Position numbers and translations under genes: made by a program. From positions 124,001 through 188,000 of the forward strand of contig NZ_JACHBW010000008.1 in the NCBI RefSeq assembly GCF_014200455.1: DNA of 64,000 nt. Reading direction: 5' to 3'. Position 1 is the first letter of the stretch, and each line of letters opens with the position of its first letter. Below the pieces are notes generated by a model. It was not told the origin of the DNA and searched no databases. It saw nothing but the letters and a program-made list of their open reading frames with translations. The DNA is from Paraburkholderia bannensis (lineage in GTDB: Bacteria; Pseudomonadota; Gammaproteobacteria; Burkholderiales; Burkholderiaceae). Shown here piece after piece: positions 26,403 through 33,975 of this stretch.

Positions 26403-27068
26403 ATGACCGCGCCAACGGCAATCCAGACATTCGAAGAACGGCTTTCCGGTTCGGCTGGTAACGCCAAGCGGTGGGGCATCGACATCGATACGGAGACGAT
26501 CCGCCAACGCATCATCGAAGCCACGAAGCTTCTCGGCGCGATCGCCCCCCAATCCAAAACGCTCCGCAAAAAGCAGGTCTTAGCGATCGTTTCCGGATCG
26601 CCCCCCGATCCAAAAAAGATCGCCCCCCGATCTCCCGAAGCATCGGGGGGCGATTCGGGTGGCGAATCGTCAGGGGATCGCAATAGACAGGGACAGGGAC
26701 AGGGATATACACAACCTAACGGTTGTGACGCTGACGCGTCGCAGTCAGCCGAACCACCTCCTGGTCTCACGACCGAAGAAGCGGTATTCCAGGTCGCAGT
26801 CCCGTGGCTCGTCGAACGCGGCGTGCCAGACCGGAATGCCCGTTCGCTCATGGGCGCCGCTCGCAAGCAACTTGGCGATGACGGCGCTTGGGAGCTTGCT
26901 CAGCAACTGATGCGCGAGAAGCCCGTAGAGCCCGCGTCATGGATCTCCGGCGCCATCAACGCGCGCATGAAGTCCGGTGGTGCGAAAGGTCGCCCCAATC
27001 GCCAGGAAGCGCTGGAAGCTCGCAACAACGAAGTCGCCCGCCGATGGGCCGAAGGAGGATCAGCATGA
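26403..27068 (+). CDS. phage replication protein candidate (lambda O-like position) carrying internal iterons
   Basis: The protein is 221 aa. Residues 1-60 are predicted helical (TFEERLSG, DTETIRQRIIEATKLLG). Residues 60-115 are a low-complexity linker (SGSPPDPKKIAPRSPE, GQGQGYTQP). The C-terminal part (LTTEEAVFQVAVPWLVERGV, LMGAARKQLGDDGAWELAQQLM, WISGAINARMK) resembles the C-terminal domain of phage replication proteins. The linker is encoded by repeated GATCGCCCCCC units. It is the first gene of the rightward early operon and overlaps the next gene by ATGA. The function is inferred from position and layout. Confidence 0.6.
   Translation: MTAPTAIQTFEERLSGSAGNAKRWGIDIDTETIRQRIIEATKLLGAIAPQSKTLRKKQVLAIVSGSPPDPKKIAPRSPEASGGDSGGESSGDRNRQGQGQGYTQPNGCDADASQSAEPPPGLTTEEAVFQVAVPWLVERGVPDRNARSLMGAARKQLGDDGAWELAQQLMREKPVEPASWISGAINARMKSGGAKGRPNRQEALEARNNEVARRWAEGGSA
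26540..26654. repeat. iteron-like cluster, candidate prophage replication origin
   Basis: The core ATCGCCCCCCRAT occurs four times: within GATCGCCCCCCAATC at 26540-26554, GATCGCCCCCCGATC at 26596-26610 and at 26618-26632, and inverted as ATCGGGGGGCGAT at 26642-26654. The full unit has GATCG/CGATC arms. A-rich CCAAAA tracts follow the first two, and an AGGGAC triplet repeat follows the cluster. Iterons inside a replication initiator gene recall lambda ori within gene O. Confidence 0.55.
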
Positions 27069-27724
27069 TCGATCAGGATCGCGCGTCGTTCGCGCAATTC
27101 ATGTCGGGCGTCTACGGCTTCTATGGCCGAGACGCCTCGGATTTCTCTCTCAGCGTCTGGTGGCAAGCGATGTCGCCCTACGACTTCGAGGCCGTGAAAG
27201 ACGCGCTCAATCGCCATTGCGTCAACCCTGACAGCGGTCAGTTTTTGCCGAAGCCAGCCGACGTCGTGAAGATGCTCGGCGGCTCGACCGTGGACGCCGC
27301 GCTTGTCGCCTGGTCGAAGGTCGATCGTGCGGTGCGCGAGGTCGGCACGTATCGCAGTGTCGTGTTCGACGACCCTGTGATCCATCGCGTCATCACCGAC
27401 ATGGGCGGTTGGGTTTCGATCGGGTCGAAGGACGAGGAAGCATGGCCGTTCGTACGCAACGAGTTCGTCAATCGCTACCGCGGATTCCGGATGCGCAGCG
27501 AGATTCCCGAGTATTTGCCGCTGCTGGTCGGCATCGCCGAGGCCTCGAACACCAAGGGCGGATTTGGGAGTGAGCAACCTACCCTCATCGGCGATCCGCG
27601 CGCCGCGGCGGCGGTTCTCGTCGGCGGTTCGAACAATCCTCTGCTCGGCGTAACGCAAATGCAGGCGTCGGGAACGACCGGACCGAAGCCCACGAAGCTC
27701 CGCCTCACGGAAGGTGCCGTATGA
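27065..27724 (+). CDS. phage replication-region protein, DUF6475-like
   Basis: This 219-aa protein reads SFAQFMSGVYGFYGRDAS, LSVWWQAMSPYDFEAVKDALNRH, DSGQFLPKPADVVKMLGG and DMGGWVSIGSKDEEAWPFV. I recognise the pattern as the DUF6475 family of Burkholderia prophages. It has the overall character of replication loading factors (the conserved mid-region resembles the zone that loads helicase in lambda P-type genes), but that function is not shown. It overlaps the genes on both sides by ATGA. Confidence 0.7.
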   Translation: MIDQDRASFAQFMSGVYGFYGRDASDFSLSVWWQAMSPYDFEAVKDALNRHCVNPDSGQFLPKPADVVKMLGGSTVDAALVAWSKVDRAVREVGTYRSVVFDDPVIHRVITDMGGWVSIGSKDEEAWPFVRNEFVNRYRGFRMRSEIPEYLPLLVGIAEASNTKGGFGSEQPTLIGDPRAAAAVLVGGSNNPLLGVTQMQASGTTGPKPTKLRLTEGAV

Positions 27725-28191
27725 CACGGATCAGCTTCGTCATCCTCGGCGAACCGGCAAGCAAGGCGAACAGCCGCAAGATCGTCAAGATCGCCGGCAA
27801 AACGAGGTCTGTCAAAAGCGAGAAGGCTTTGGGCTTCGAAGCGATGGCGCTGCCCCAGATTCCGCCGCGCGCCCGCGTGCAGATGACGTGCCCCGTCAGC
27901 GTCACGCTGCGGATCTTCTACGCCAGCGAGCGTCCGGACCTCGACGAGTCGGTTGTGCTCGACGTGATGCAGGACCGCTACGCGAGCGAGAAGCTCACGC
28001 CGATGCAGAAGGCTTGCGGCGTCAAGGCGAAGCGCGTGCTCGTGCAGCGCGGCGTCTACGTGAACGACCGCCAGGTGCGCGAGAAACACGTCTATCACGC
28101 GATCGACCGGAACAACCCACGCACTGAAGTGGTGGTCGAGCCGCTTAGCAGCCTGATGCACCAGCCAAAGCTAGATCTGGAGGTCGCATGA
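27721..28191 (+). CDS. rusA: RusA family Holliday junction resolvase
   Basis: This 156-aa protein has an N-terminal strand ISFVILGEPASKANSRK, then ASERPDLDESVVLDVMQD with the acidic residues of the RusA active site, and VYVNDRQVREKH near the C-terminus. It cleaves four-way junctions during phage recombination and before packaging. It is part of the nin-like block and is coupled by 4-base overlaps on both sides. Confidence 0.9.
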   Translation: MTRISFVILGEPASKANSRKIVKIAGKTRSVKSEKALGFEAMALPQIPPRARVQMTCPVSVTLRIFYASERPDLDESVVLDVMQDRYASEKLTPMQKACGVKAKRVLVQRGVYVNDRQVREKHVYHAIDRNNPRTEVVVEPLSSLMHQPKLDLEVA

Positions 28192-28706
28192 GCGATACCG
28201 CGAAAGCCTGGTTCGAGTGGACCACTCACGAAGAGGCAATCCTCGCCGAGATCTGGGCATTGCCGACTCCGATCAAGACAAACATGCATCGCTTGCCGCG
28301 ACGTAGTCCGCGCGCGGCTATGCAGCACGCTCACGAAATCGGGCTGCCCCCGCGCACGCGCGGGAAGGCTGAGTACTCGGCGGCCTACGCCATTCTCAAG
28401 ATGGCGCTCGAGCGTGGGCCGAATCATGCGTTAGGTCTCGCAGAGGTGACAGGCGTTTCCTATCGCCGTGTCCATGATTTTCTTCGGACCATGCACGCCG
28501 AAGACAAGGTGCACATCACAGGCTGGCGCAAGACCGCGCGCAACGGACCACCGCCCCCCGTCTATGCATGGGGAGAAGGTGATGATGTGCCGCGCCCGCG
28601 GCCGGCCGCGTTGAGAAACCGCCTGCGTCACAAGAAGGACGCGAGCATGAATCCCTTCGCTCAAATCGCGGATTACGCGAGGAAGTTGCATCGGGAGGCC
28701 GCATGA
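28188..28706 (+). CDS. putative phage DNA-binding protein
   Basis: I do not recognise this 172-aa protein. The N-terminal part (WTTHEEAILAEIWALP, MHRLPRRSPRAAMQHAHEIGL) looks like a SANT/Myb-like or HTH unit. A second segment (LGLAEVTGVSYRRVHDFLRTMH) has the spacing of a winged helix. It ends in a basic tail. It lies between rusA and the NinB-like gene, with ATGA overlaps. Confidence 0.6.
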   Translation: MSDTAKAWFEWTTHEEAILAEIWALPTPIKTNMHRLPRRSPRAAMQHAHEIGLPPRTRGKAEYSAAYAILKMALERGPNHALGLAEVTGVSYRRVHDFLRTMHAEDKVHITGWRKTARNGPPPPVYAWGEGDDVPRPRPAALRNRLRHKKDASMNPFAQIADYARKLHREAA

Positions 28707-29122
28707 CCGCAGCCATTCATCAGGAATTCGTTCTCTGGGATGGAGGCGTCTGGTCGAAGTTGGTCGAGTTCGTAAAGGCAACCGCGCCCAGCCTTGCAGA
28801 CAAAGGAACGCCTCTTCGCGTGATCGTCACCGAAGAGGAACTGGATCGCCTAGACGTCCAGATCCGCTACTACTTCGGCATAACAGTGAAGACGATAGCC
28901 GAGCAAGCGTGGATCAACGGTCGCCAGTTCGACAAGGATGCCTGGCACGAGGAACTCGCCAAGATGTTCCTTCCGACGCGCGAGATCGTCACGCCGAGCG
29001 GCGAAATCGTGCTCAAACGCAGCTCGGTGGCGCGTGGCCACATCAGCGTGAAGCGGATGGCGCAGTTCACGCAGGAAGTCGAGGCGTATGCAACTTCCGA
29101 GCTAGGAGTGGTCTTCGAATGA
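28703..29122 (+). CDS. ninB: NinB family recombination protein
   Basis: The protein is 139 aa. The pattern YYFGITVKTIAEQAWINGRQFDKDAWHEELAKMFLP followed by VKRMAQFTQEVEAYATSELGVVF is that of the NinB/YbcN family. Members bind single-stranded DNA and act like Orf/NinB in phage recombination. It is in the nin-like block with rusA and DUF1364 genes. Confidence 0.82.
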   Translation: MTAAIHQEFVLWDGGVWSKLVEFVKATAPSLADKGTPLRVIVTEEELDRLDVQIRYYFGITVKTIAEQAWINGRQFDKDAWHEELAKMFLPTREIVTPSGEIVLKRSSVARGHISVKRMAQFTQEVEAYATSELGVVFE

Positions 29123-29742
29123 AGCACTTCAACGAAACGCACGGGCACACGAAAGACGATGGGCAAACCACGGAGTATTCGATCTGGTGCGCCATGAAGG
29201 CGCGCTGCCACCGCGTCGGAAGTAGCGGCTACGAAAAGTACGGCGCAAAAGGCATTTCGGTTTGTGACCGTTGGCGCCATTCATTCGAAGATTTTCTGGT
29301 CGACATGGGACCACGCCCCGGGCCGGAATATTCGATCGACCGTTTCCCCGATTGCAATGGCAACTACGAACCGGGCAACTGTCGTTGGGCAACGTTGCTT
29401 GAGCAGGCGAACAACAAGACGACCAACCGCCTTATCGAGCTCGACGGTGCTACCAAAACACTCGCGCAATGGGCGCGGGCATCAGGGATTGACGCCGATG
29501 TGATCGCGTTGCGTATTGACAAGCATGGCTGGGAAGCCCGCGAAGCGATCTTCACGCCGGTGCGGCGAGCCACGAGTGGTTTGAAAGGCATCTACTACCA
29601 AGCTGCGCGTCGCAAGTGGAATGTGCGCTTCACGTCCAACGCCGTTCTATACGATCTCGGCCGCTTCGAGACACTTCTCGATGCAGCATCCGCGTTGCTG
29701 GGAAACACATCGCGGAACGCCCGCGAGGGAGTTAAACAATGA
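29119..29742 (+). CDS. HNH/AP2-type phage endonuclease-like protein
   Basis: The protein is 207 aa. The N-terminal half matches the small phage nuclease family with WCAMKARCH, YEKYGAKGISVCDRW, DRFPDCNGNYEPGNCRWAT and EQANNKTTNR, an HNH-like fold. The C-terminal half (GLKGIYYQAARRKWNVRF, GRFETLLDAASALL) is an AP2-like DNA-binding domain. The combination is typical of free-standing homing-type endonucleases in phages. It lies within the nin-like operon. Confidence 0.78.
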   Translation: MKHFNETHGHTKDDGQTTEYSIWCAMKARCHRVGSSGYEKYGAKGISVCDRWRHSFEDFLVDMGPRPGPEYSIDRFPDCNGNYEPGNCRWATLLEQANNKTTNRLIELDGATKTLAQWARASGIDADVIALRIDKHGWEAREAIFTPVRRATSGLKGIYYQAARRKWNVRFTSNAVLYDLGRFETLLDAASALLGNTSRNAREGVKQ

Positions 29743-29885
29743 AGATGCTTTTGCTCGTCGTGTACTTCGTCCTGTTCGGGTTCGTGTGGCCGGTCTACCT
29801 GTCCAGCCGGACACGTGGTCGTTTGTTGCTCACGTCGATGGCCGCACCGTGGGTCGCTTTTTGGCTTGCGTGGTTCGCACGATGA
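29739..29885 (+). CDS. small membrane protein, 48 aa
   Basis: Two hydrophobic stretches, LLLVVYFVLFGFVWPVYL and APWVAFWLAWF, are joined by a basic loop (SSRTRGR). ATGA overlaps with the HNH/AP2 gene before it and the DUF1364 gene after it support translation. The function is unknown. Confidence 0.65.
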   Translation: MKMLLLVVYFVLFGFVWPVYLSSRTRGRLLLTSMAAPWVAFWLAWFAR

Positions 29886-30226
29886 CGGCGCGCCTGATCG
29901 GACTCCCGAAAGTCCTCACCTACCGAAATCAGAAAATCCGCGACTCGGCGCGCGACGAAGAGTGCCTGGTGCGCCTGCCGGGCGCGTGCACTCACGATCC
30001 GCGCACGACCATCTGGAGCCACTACCGCGGCGCCGCGGGCGGCAAGGCTGGCGCGCTGAAGGCCGACGACCTTTGCGGCGCCTACGCGTGCACCGTCTGC
30101 GACGCGATTTATGACGGCCAGCGCAAGCCGCCTGCCGGCATGACGTACGCCGATGTCGTGGTCGCGTGGTTCGAAGGTCACATTCGATCGATCGTGCGCC
30201 TGCACGAAAAGGGAGTTCTCAAATGA
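29882..30226 (+). CDS. DUF1364 family putative nuclease
   Basis: This 114-aa protein reads SARDEECLVRLPGACTHDPRTTIWSHY, ADDLCGAYACTVCDAIYDG and a basic C-terminus. It matches DUF1364, an HNH-like nuclease family found in lambdoid nin regions, with Cys and His residues for metal binding. The start at 29882 is inside the stop of the small membrane gene (ATGA). Confidence 0.82.
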   Translation: MTARLIGLPKVLTYRNQKIRDSARDEECLVRLPGACTHDPRTTIWSHYRGAAGGKAGALKADDLCGAYACTVCDAIYDGQRKPPAGMTYADVVVAWFEGHIRSIVRLHEKGVLK

Positions 30227-30648
30227 TTGGCTGGCTCAAACATCTCATCGCCGGGCGCGAACTCGACGAACTGCAACGGTGGCGCGTCGAGGCGCGCGAG
30301 ACGCAGCGTTGGCTCGGTGAGTTTCATGAGGTCGACGTCGCGCTGACGCATCTGATCAACCGCGCGACCGGGAAGGTCACGAGTTTTGACCTGCCTCGGA
30401 CCCGCGCAGCGCTCCGCGAGCGACGAGTCGGCGTGCACATATCCGTCTCGACGAACGCTTCCGCTACTGCTAGCCACGGATCAAAGCGCGTGCCGGTCTG
30501 GATGAACGAGTTGCGTGCTCAGAAAGGCCTGGCACCCGTCGAGACTCTCGATCAGGTCACCGATTGGGAAGTGGCCCAGTCAATTGAGCGCGATGGCGGC
30601 CGCATCGCGTATCGGTTCCTCGGCGTGACTGGCGAGGAGGAGCCTTGA
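30223..30648 (+). CDS. hypothetical phage protein
   Basis: This 141-aa protein is not recognised. The first half is rich in charged helical residues (LDELQRWRVEARETQRWLGEFHEVDVALTHL). The second contains RVPVWMNELRAQKGLAPVETLDQV and AYRFLGVTG. It overlaps both neighbours by 4 bases. Confidence 0.65.
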   Translation: MIGWLKHLIAGRELDELQRWRVEARETQRWLGEFHEVDVALTHLINRATGKVTSFDLPRTRAALRERRVGVHISVSTNASATASHGSKRVPVWMNELRAQKGLAPVETLDQVTDWEVAQSIERDGGRIAYRFLGVTGEEEP

Positions 30649-30848
30649 GCCGGTGCTGGCGCGCTGCCGACGATCCGTCGGTCGTGCTCGAGCGCAAGCA
30701 GGCGCAGACGTGCGCTGGTTGCCGCCTGTTGGTGAAGTCGCCGCTTGGTGGTCCGGAAGTGGCATGCAGAAAGAGGAAGCGGTCTCCAGCTGCCCGCGTC
30801 GAACTGACAAAGCGCTGTGAAATTTATGACACCGGGGAGTCAACTTGA
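30645..30848 (+). CDS. small Cys-containing phage protein
   Basis: This 67-aa protein starts at TTG within TTGA of the previous stop. Five Cys occur, four in a CAGC, CRK and RCEIY arrangement that could bind zinc. It is basic. The TTG start coupled to a stop is unusual but recurs in the next gene. The function is unknown. Confidence 0.55.
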   Translation: MSRCWRAADDPSVVLERKQAQTCAGCRLLVKSPLGGPEVACRKRKRSPAARVELTKRCEIYDTGEST

Positions 30849-31516
30849 ACGCAATTTTCCAGAGCACCGAACAAGCCCTGCACGTCGGGTTCCTGGTCAC
30901 CTCCCTTCCCTCGCGCCAGAAGAACGCGTTTCGCGTGGCGCTGATTCAGGCGCTCGAAGCGCTTCCGAAACTGGGCAAGGATCAGGAGAAGTTTCTCGCC
31001 TACCTGCGCGGCGACGCGCCGGACGGAACGATCAACTTTGGCGGCCTGACCTCAGACGAGGTGCGTGCACAGTGTGCGATGGTCGTAGCGTGCGTACGGG
31101 ACCAGTTGCCCGAACCAGAGCGCTACGCCATGTGGATTCGGTACGCACGCGGCATTCCGGCCCAGCCGCGCACCGCGCAGCGCGCCGCCGATCCGGGTAT
31201 CCCGCCGTCGATGGAATGGAAGCGCGGCGTGTTCGGCATAGCCACCTACCTGCGCCCGAGCGTCAACCTGCAGAATCGCGAGACGATCATGGCGCTCATC
31301 GCCGCGCATGCCTTCCCGAACCAGCGTGAAAAGGAATTCACATACCAGCAGATCTCGAAGCACTACGGTGTGCCGGTGCGCACGCTTGAGCGCGCGGCAT
31401 TCATGATCCGCAAACGACTGCGGGGACTGGAGAATCAGGGCGTCGAACGGCTCAAACCCATGTTCGAGCGCGACGGACTTGTGGAAGCTGAGGATGCCGA
31501 AATTGTAAGCGCGTAA
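30845..31516 (+). CDS. putative late-gene antitermination regulator (Q-like position)
   Basis: This 223-aa protein starts at TTG (30845). The C-terminal part has a helix-turn-helix-like segment (YQQISKHYGVPVRTLERAAFMIRKRL). It is the last gene of the early operon and is followed at once by a strong promoter-like sequence and a hairpin terminator. That is the place where lambdoid phages carry Q. Several hairpin terminators inside the late operon would need such a factor. No family match is claimed. Confidence 0.55.
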   Translation: MNAIFQSTEQALHVGFLVTSLPSRQKNAFRVALIQALEALPKLGKDQEKFLAYLRGDAPDGTINFGGLTSDEVRAQCAMVVACVRDQLPEPERYAMWIRYARGIPAQPRTAQRAADPGIPPSMEWKRGVFGIATYLRPSVNLQNRETIMALIAAHAFPNQREKEFTYQQISKHYGVPVRTLERAAFMIRKRLRGLENQGVERLKPMFERDGLVEAEDAEIVSA

Positions 31517-31521
31517 AGTAC

Positions 31522-31563
31522 TTGCGAATCTGGCGGGATTGATGTATATTTTCGCCAGATTCG
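31522..31563 (+). promoter_or_regulatory. candidate late promoter inside an 11-bp inverted repeat
   Basis: TTGCGA (31522-31527) and TATATT (31545-31550) are separated by 17 bases, a near-ideal sigma-70 promoter. CGAATCTGGCG (31525-31535) and CGCCAGATTCG (31553-31563) are perfect inverted repeats that overlap the -35 and flank the -10, so a regulator could occlude it. Confidence 0.65.
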
Positions 31564-31575
31564 AGAACTGCACTC

Positions 31576-31609
31576 AAAGCCCGCTGAGCCACAAGCCAGT
31601 GGGCTTTTT
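31576..31609 (+). terminator. intrinsic terminator just after the candidate late promoter
   Basis: AAAGCCC (31576-31582) pairs with GGGCTTT (31601-31607), followed by TTG. It lies about 20-50 bases after the expected transcription start, as in lambda pR', where Q overrides tR'. Confidence 0.6.
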
Positions 31610-31624
31610 GCATTGGACTCCGCC

Positions 31625-31714
31625 ATGACGATACCCCAACTCGTGGTCGGCATCCTGATTTGCGCAGCCGTCCTCGGCGCCGTAGCCGTGCGCGCAATCC
31701 TGCGAGGTGGCTGA
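31625..31714 (+). CDS. small membrane protein, 29 aa
   Basis: It reads MTIPQLVVGILICAAVLGAV, a single hydrophobic helix with a short basic tail ending RGG. It is the first open frame after the late promoter. Very small hydrophobic proteins here are common in phages, but coding is not proven. Confidence 0.4.
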   Translation: MTIPQLVVGILICAAVLGAVAVRAILRGG

Positions 31715-31790
31715 CCGTGGACGAGATCGAGCAGGCCAAGCTGACCGAATGGACGCTCGAAGCGTTCGACGCAGCGGTCGCAGCGTTGGC

Positions 31791-32222
31791 ATGCTGCGCT
31801 GCTGTTCGTATTGCGGATCCATGCATCCTGCCGACGTTGCGGCCGCGATTCGCGCAGGCGCTACGGGGAGTTGGGCCGATCGCAAGTACGGCTGGCCGCA
31901 CAAGGCTTATTTCGAGGGAATCCCGAACCCGCACGTCGGGTTGCGCGAGATTCGCACGTCGGCAAACTTCAAGCCGGAAGGCGACGGTTGGGTGCATCGC
32001 CCCGAGCCGCGCTTCGATGAGAGCACTGGCGCGCGCCTGCCTGATCGTGACCGATGGGTGAAGTACTCAATTGCCGGTGCGACGACCTACGACAAGTTCT
32101 ACAGCGTCCACCTGCAGGATGCATCGCCTGAGGACCGCGCGACGATCGAGCAGCATCTCGGCCTGTCGTTCGAGTTCATGGAAGACGGCGGCGTGCGCTG
32201 GCAGCCGTCGAAACAAGGTTAA
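31791..32222 (+). CDS. hypothetical phage protein upstream of terminase
   Basis: The protein is 143 aa and begins MLRCCSYCGSMHP, a possible zinc knuckle. It contains WADRKYGWPHKAYFEGIPNPH and SPEDRATIEQHLGLSFEF. I recognise the type as a conserved hypothetical of Burkholderia prophages without known function. Another frame upstream (GTG 31717, DEIEQAKLTEWTLEAFDAAV) also looks protein-like and overlaps this start. No gene is called in the 254 bases before the terminase. Confidence 0.65.
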   Translation: MLRCCSYCGSMHPADVAAAIRAGATGSWADRKYGWPHKAYFEGIPNPHVGLREIRTSANFKPEGDGWVHRPEPRFDESTGARLPDRDRWVKYSIAGATTYDKFYSVHLQDASPEDRATIEQHLGLSFEFMEDGGVRWQPSKQG

Positions 32223-32476
32223 AGAGTGCCCCAGCCAGCGGTGGGCAGAAACACTGGCAGTCCGCCGACGAAATGTAAGCCCTGCCTCCCTTGCCGGCGC
32301 AATGCCGGATTAATTGGGCGACGGGCGGCGGCAATCTTTCAAAATTATTTCACTCTGAGCGCCGCATATTGCGAGCGAATTCTTCTCGCGGCCCGCGCCC
32401 CCGAGAGCAATGAATCACTCAAAATCGAGATGAATATGCTGCTCTTGCGAAATTAACCCTATGAACGAGGCCGCAC

Positions 32477-32977
32477 ATGGCAAAGACATGTGGGGCGAAG
32501 ACTCGCTCGGGTGAGCCGTGCAAGCGCGCCCCGATGGAGGGAAAGCGGCGCTGCAAGCTGCACGGCGGAGCCAGCACCGGCCCGCGCAAGGGAAGCAGGA
32601 ATGCGGCGAAACCGGGCTCGCTCTATAGCGCGTTCCTGACACCCGAAGAAAAGCGCCTCGCAGCTGCGCTGGAGCTTGGGAGCGTCGACGAGGAATTGCG
32701 CCTGACCCGCATCCGCCTGATGCGCGCGCTTCGCCTTGAAGAGGAGCGCGGCGACACCGTCGAGCTGGAGAGCGAAGTTGAGCGCGAGGGGGCGGAAAAG
32801 GTCACGGCCAAGGCAGAGCGTCACTACAAGGTGCGCGACTATGCCGGGCTGATTGATCGGCTGACGGCGCGCGTGGCGATGCTTGAGAAGACGCGCAAGG
32901 ATCTGATGGGCGAAGACGACGATCCGCCTGAAGCGATCCGCATCACTGTGCGACGGGCGGTGAAAGATGGCTCGTGA
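32477..32977 (+). CDS. terS: terminase small subunit-like protein
   Basis: The protein is 166 aa. The N-terminus CGAKTRSGEPCKRAPMEGKRRCKLHGG with HGGASTGP is the DNA-binding module seen in small terminase and related packaging proteins. The C-terminal half is charged and helical. It overlaps the large terminase gene by 11 bases. It would recognise pac or cos DNA. Confidence 0.75.
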   Translation: MAKTCGAKTRSGEPCKRAPMEGKRRCKLHGGASTGPRKGSRNAAKPGSLYSAFLTPEEKRLAAALELGSVDEELRLTRIRLMRALRLEEERGDTVELESEVEREGAEKVTAKAERHYKVRDYAGLIDRLTARVAMLEKTRKDLMGEDDDPPEAIRITVRRAVKDGS

Positions 32978-33968
32978 GCTTGATGTCGACCTGACGCTCA
33001 CGGAGCCGCAGGAGCAGTTCGTATTCTCCGACGCGCAGTTCCCCGCATTCGTGGGCGGCTTCGGAGCAGGCAAGTCAGATGCGCTCGTGACGCGCCTGAT
33101 GATCAAGAAGCTGATGTACCCGCAGTTCAACGTTGGCTATTTCGCGCCGACGTACGACCTTATCAGCCTCATCGCATGGCCGAAGTTCGAAGAGCGGCTG
33201 GATGCGATGAAGATCCGGCACAAGCTGAATAAGGCAGACAAGGAATTAAAGCTGCGCACCGGCGGCAGCGTGATCTTCCGCACGCTGGATAATCCAGACC
33301 GGATCGTCGGTTTCGAAGTCTCGGACGGCGGAATTGATGAGTTCGACACGCTCGAGCATAAGAAGGCCGCGAACGCATGGCGCAAATGCCTGGCGCGCTG
33401 CCGGAAGAAAAAGCCGGACGGCGAGAAGAACACGCTGGCCATAGCCACCACGCCGGAGGGATTCAGATTCGTCTACGACACGTGGGAAAAGGCTCCAAAG
33501 GCCGGTTATGAGCTTTACCGCGCGCCGACGTCGAGCAATCCTTACCTGCCCGATGGCTATATCGAACAACTTCGGGACATCTATCCGGCCAACCTGCTGG
33601 ACGCGTACCTCGAAGGGCTTTTCGTCAACCTGACGAGCGGCGCGGTCTACCCGGAGTTCGATCGTCGCCTGAACCATGTCGATACGTTCGACATGCCGGG
33701 CGAGCCGCTGCATATCGGTATCGACTTCAACGTCTACAACTGCACGGCGATCGTCTGCGTGGATCGGTTCGACTGCCCGATCGTCGTTGGCGAGTTGACC
33801 GGCGTGCGCGACACGCCGACGCTGGCCGTCGAGCTGCTAACGCGGTATCCGGGCCGTCATATCACGGTCTATCCGGACGCCAGCGGACAGGGGCACAAAA
33901 CGGTCAATGCGTCGCTGTCCGACCTTCAGATCCTGCGCGATCACGGCTTCGCACGCACATCCTGCTGA
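32967..33968 (+). pseudogene. terL: terminase large subunit, C-terminally truncated
   Basis: This is a 333-aa remnant. The ATPase domain is intact: Walker A GGFGAGKSD (about residues 30-38) and an acidic GGIDEFD motif. The nuclease domain begins (HIGIDFNVYNCTAI, and VYPDASGQGHKT with the second acidic residue) but stops after LQILRDHGF with an unrelated ARTSC end. Intact relatives run to 420-500 aa and carry a third metal ligand beyond this point. The end coincides with the missing head genes, so a deletion is the likely cause. DNA packaging should be lost. Confidence 0.85.
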
Positions 33969-33975
33969 CCTCGTA

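Noticed and set aside
26246-26866. Minus-strand frame opposite the replication gene, considered as the missing N-terminus of DUF5131
   Set aside because: It lacks the Cys cluster and IEW-type start of the family and is in a different frame from the remnant.
32226-32456. Possible 76-aa gene (GTG start) before the small terminase
   Set aside because: KCKPCLPC could be a zinc site, but composition and ribosome site are poor; left uncalled.
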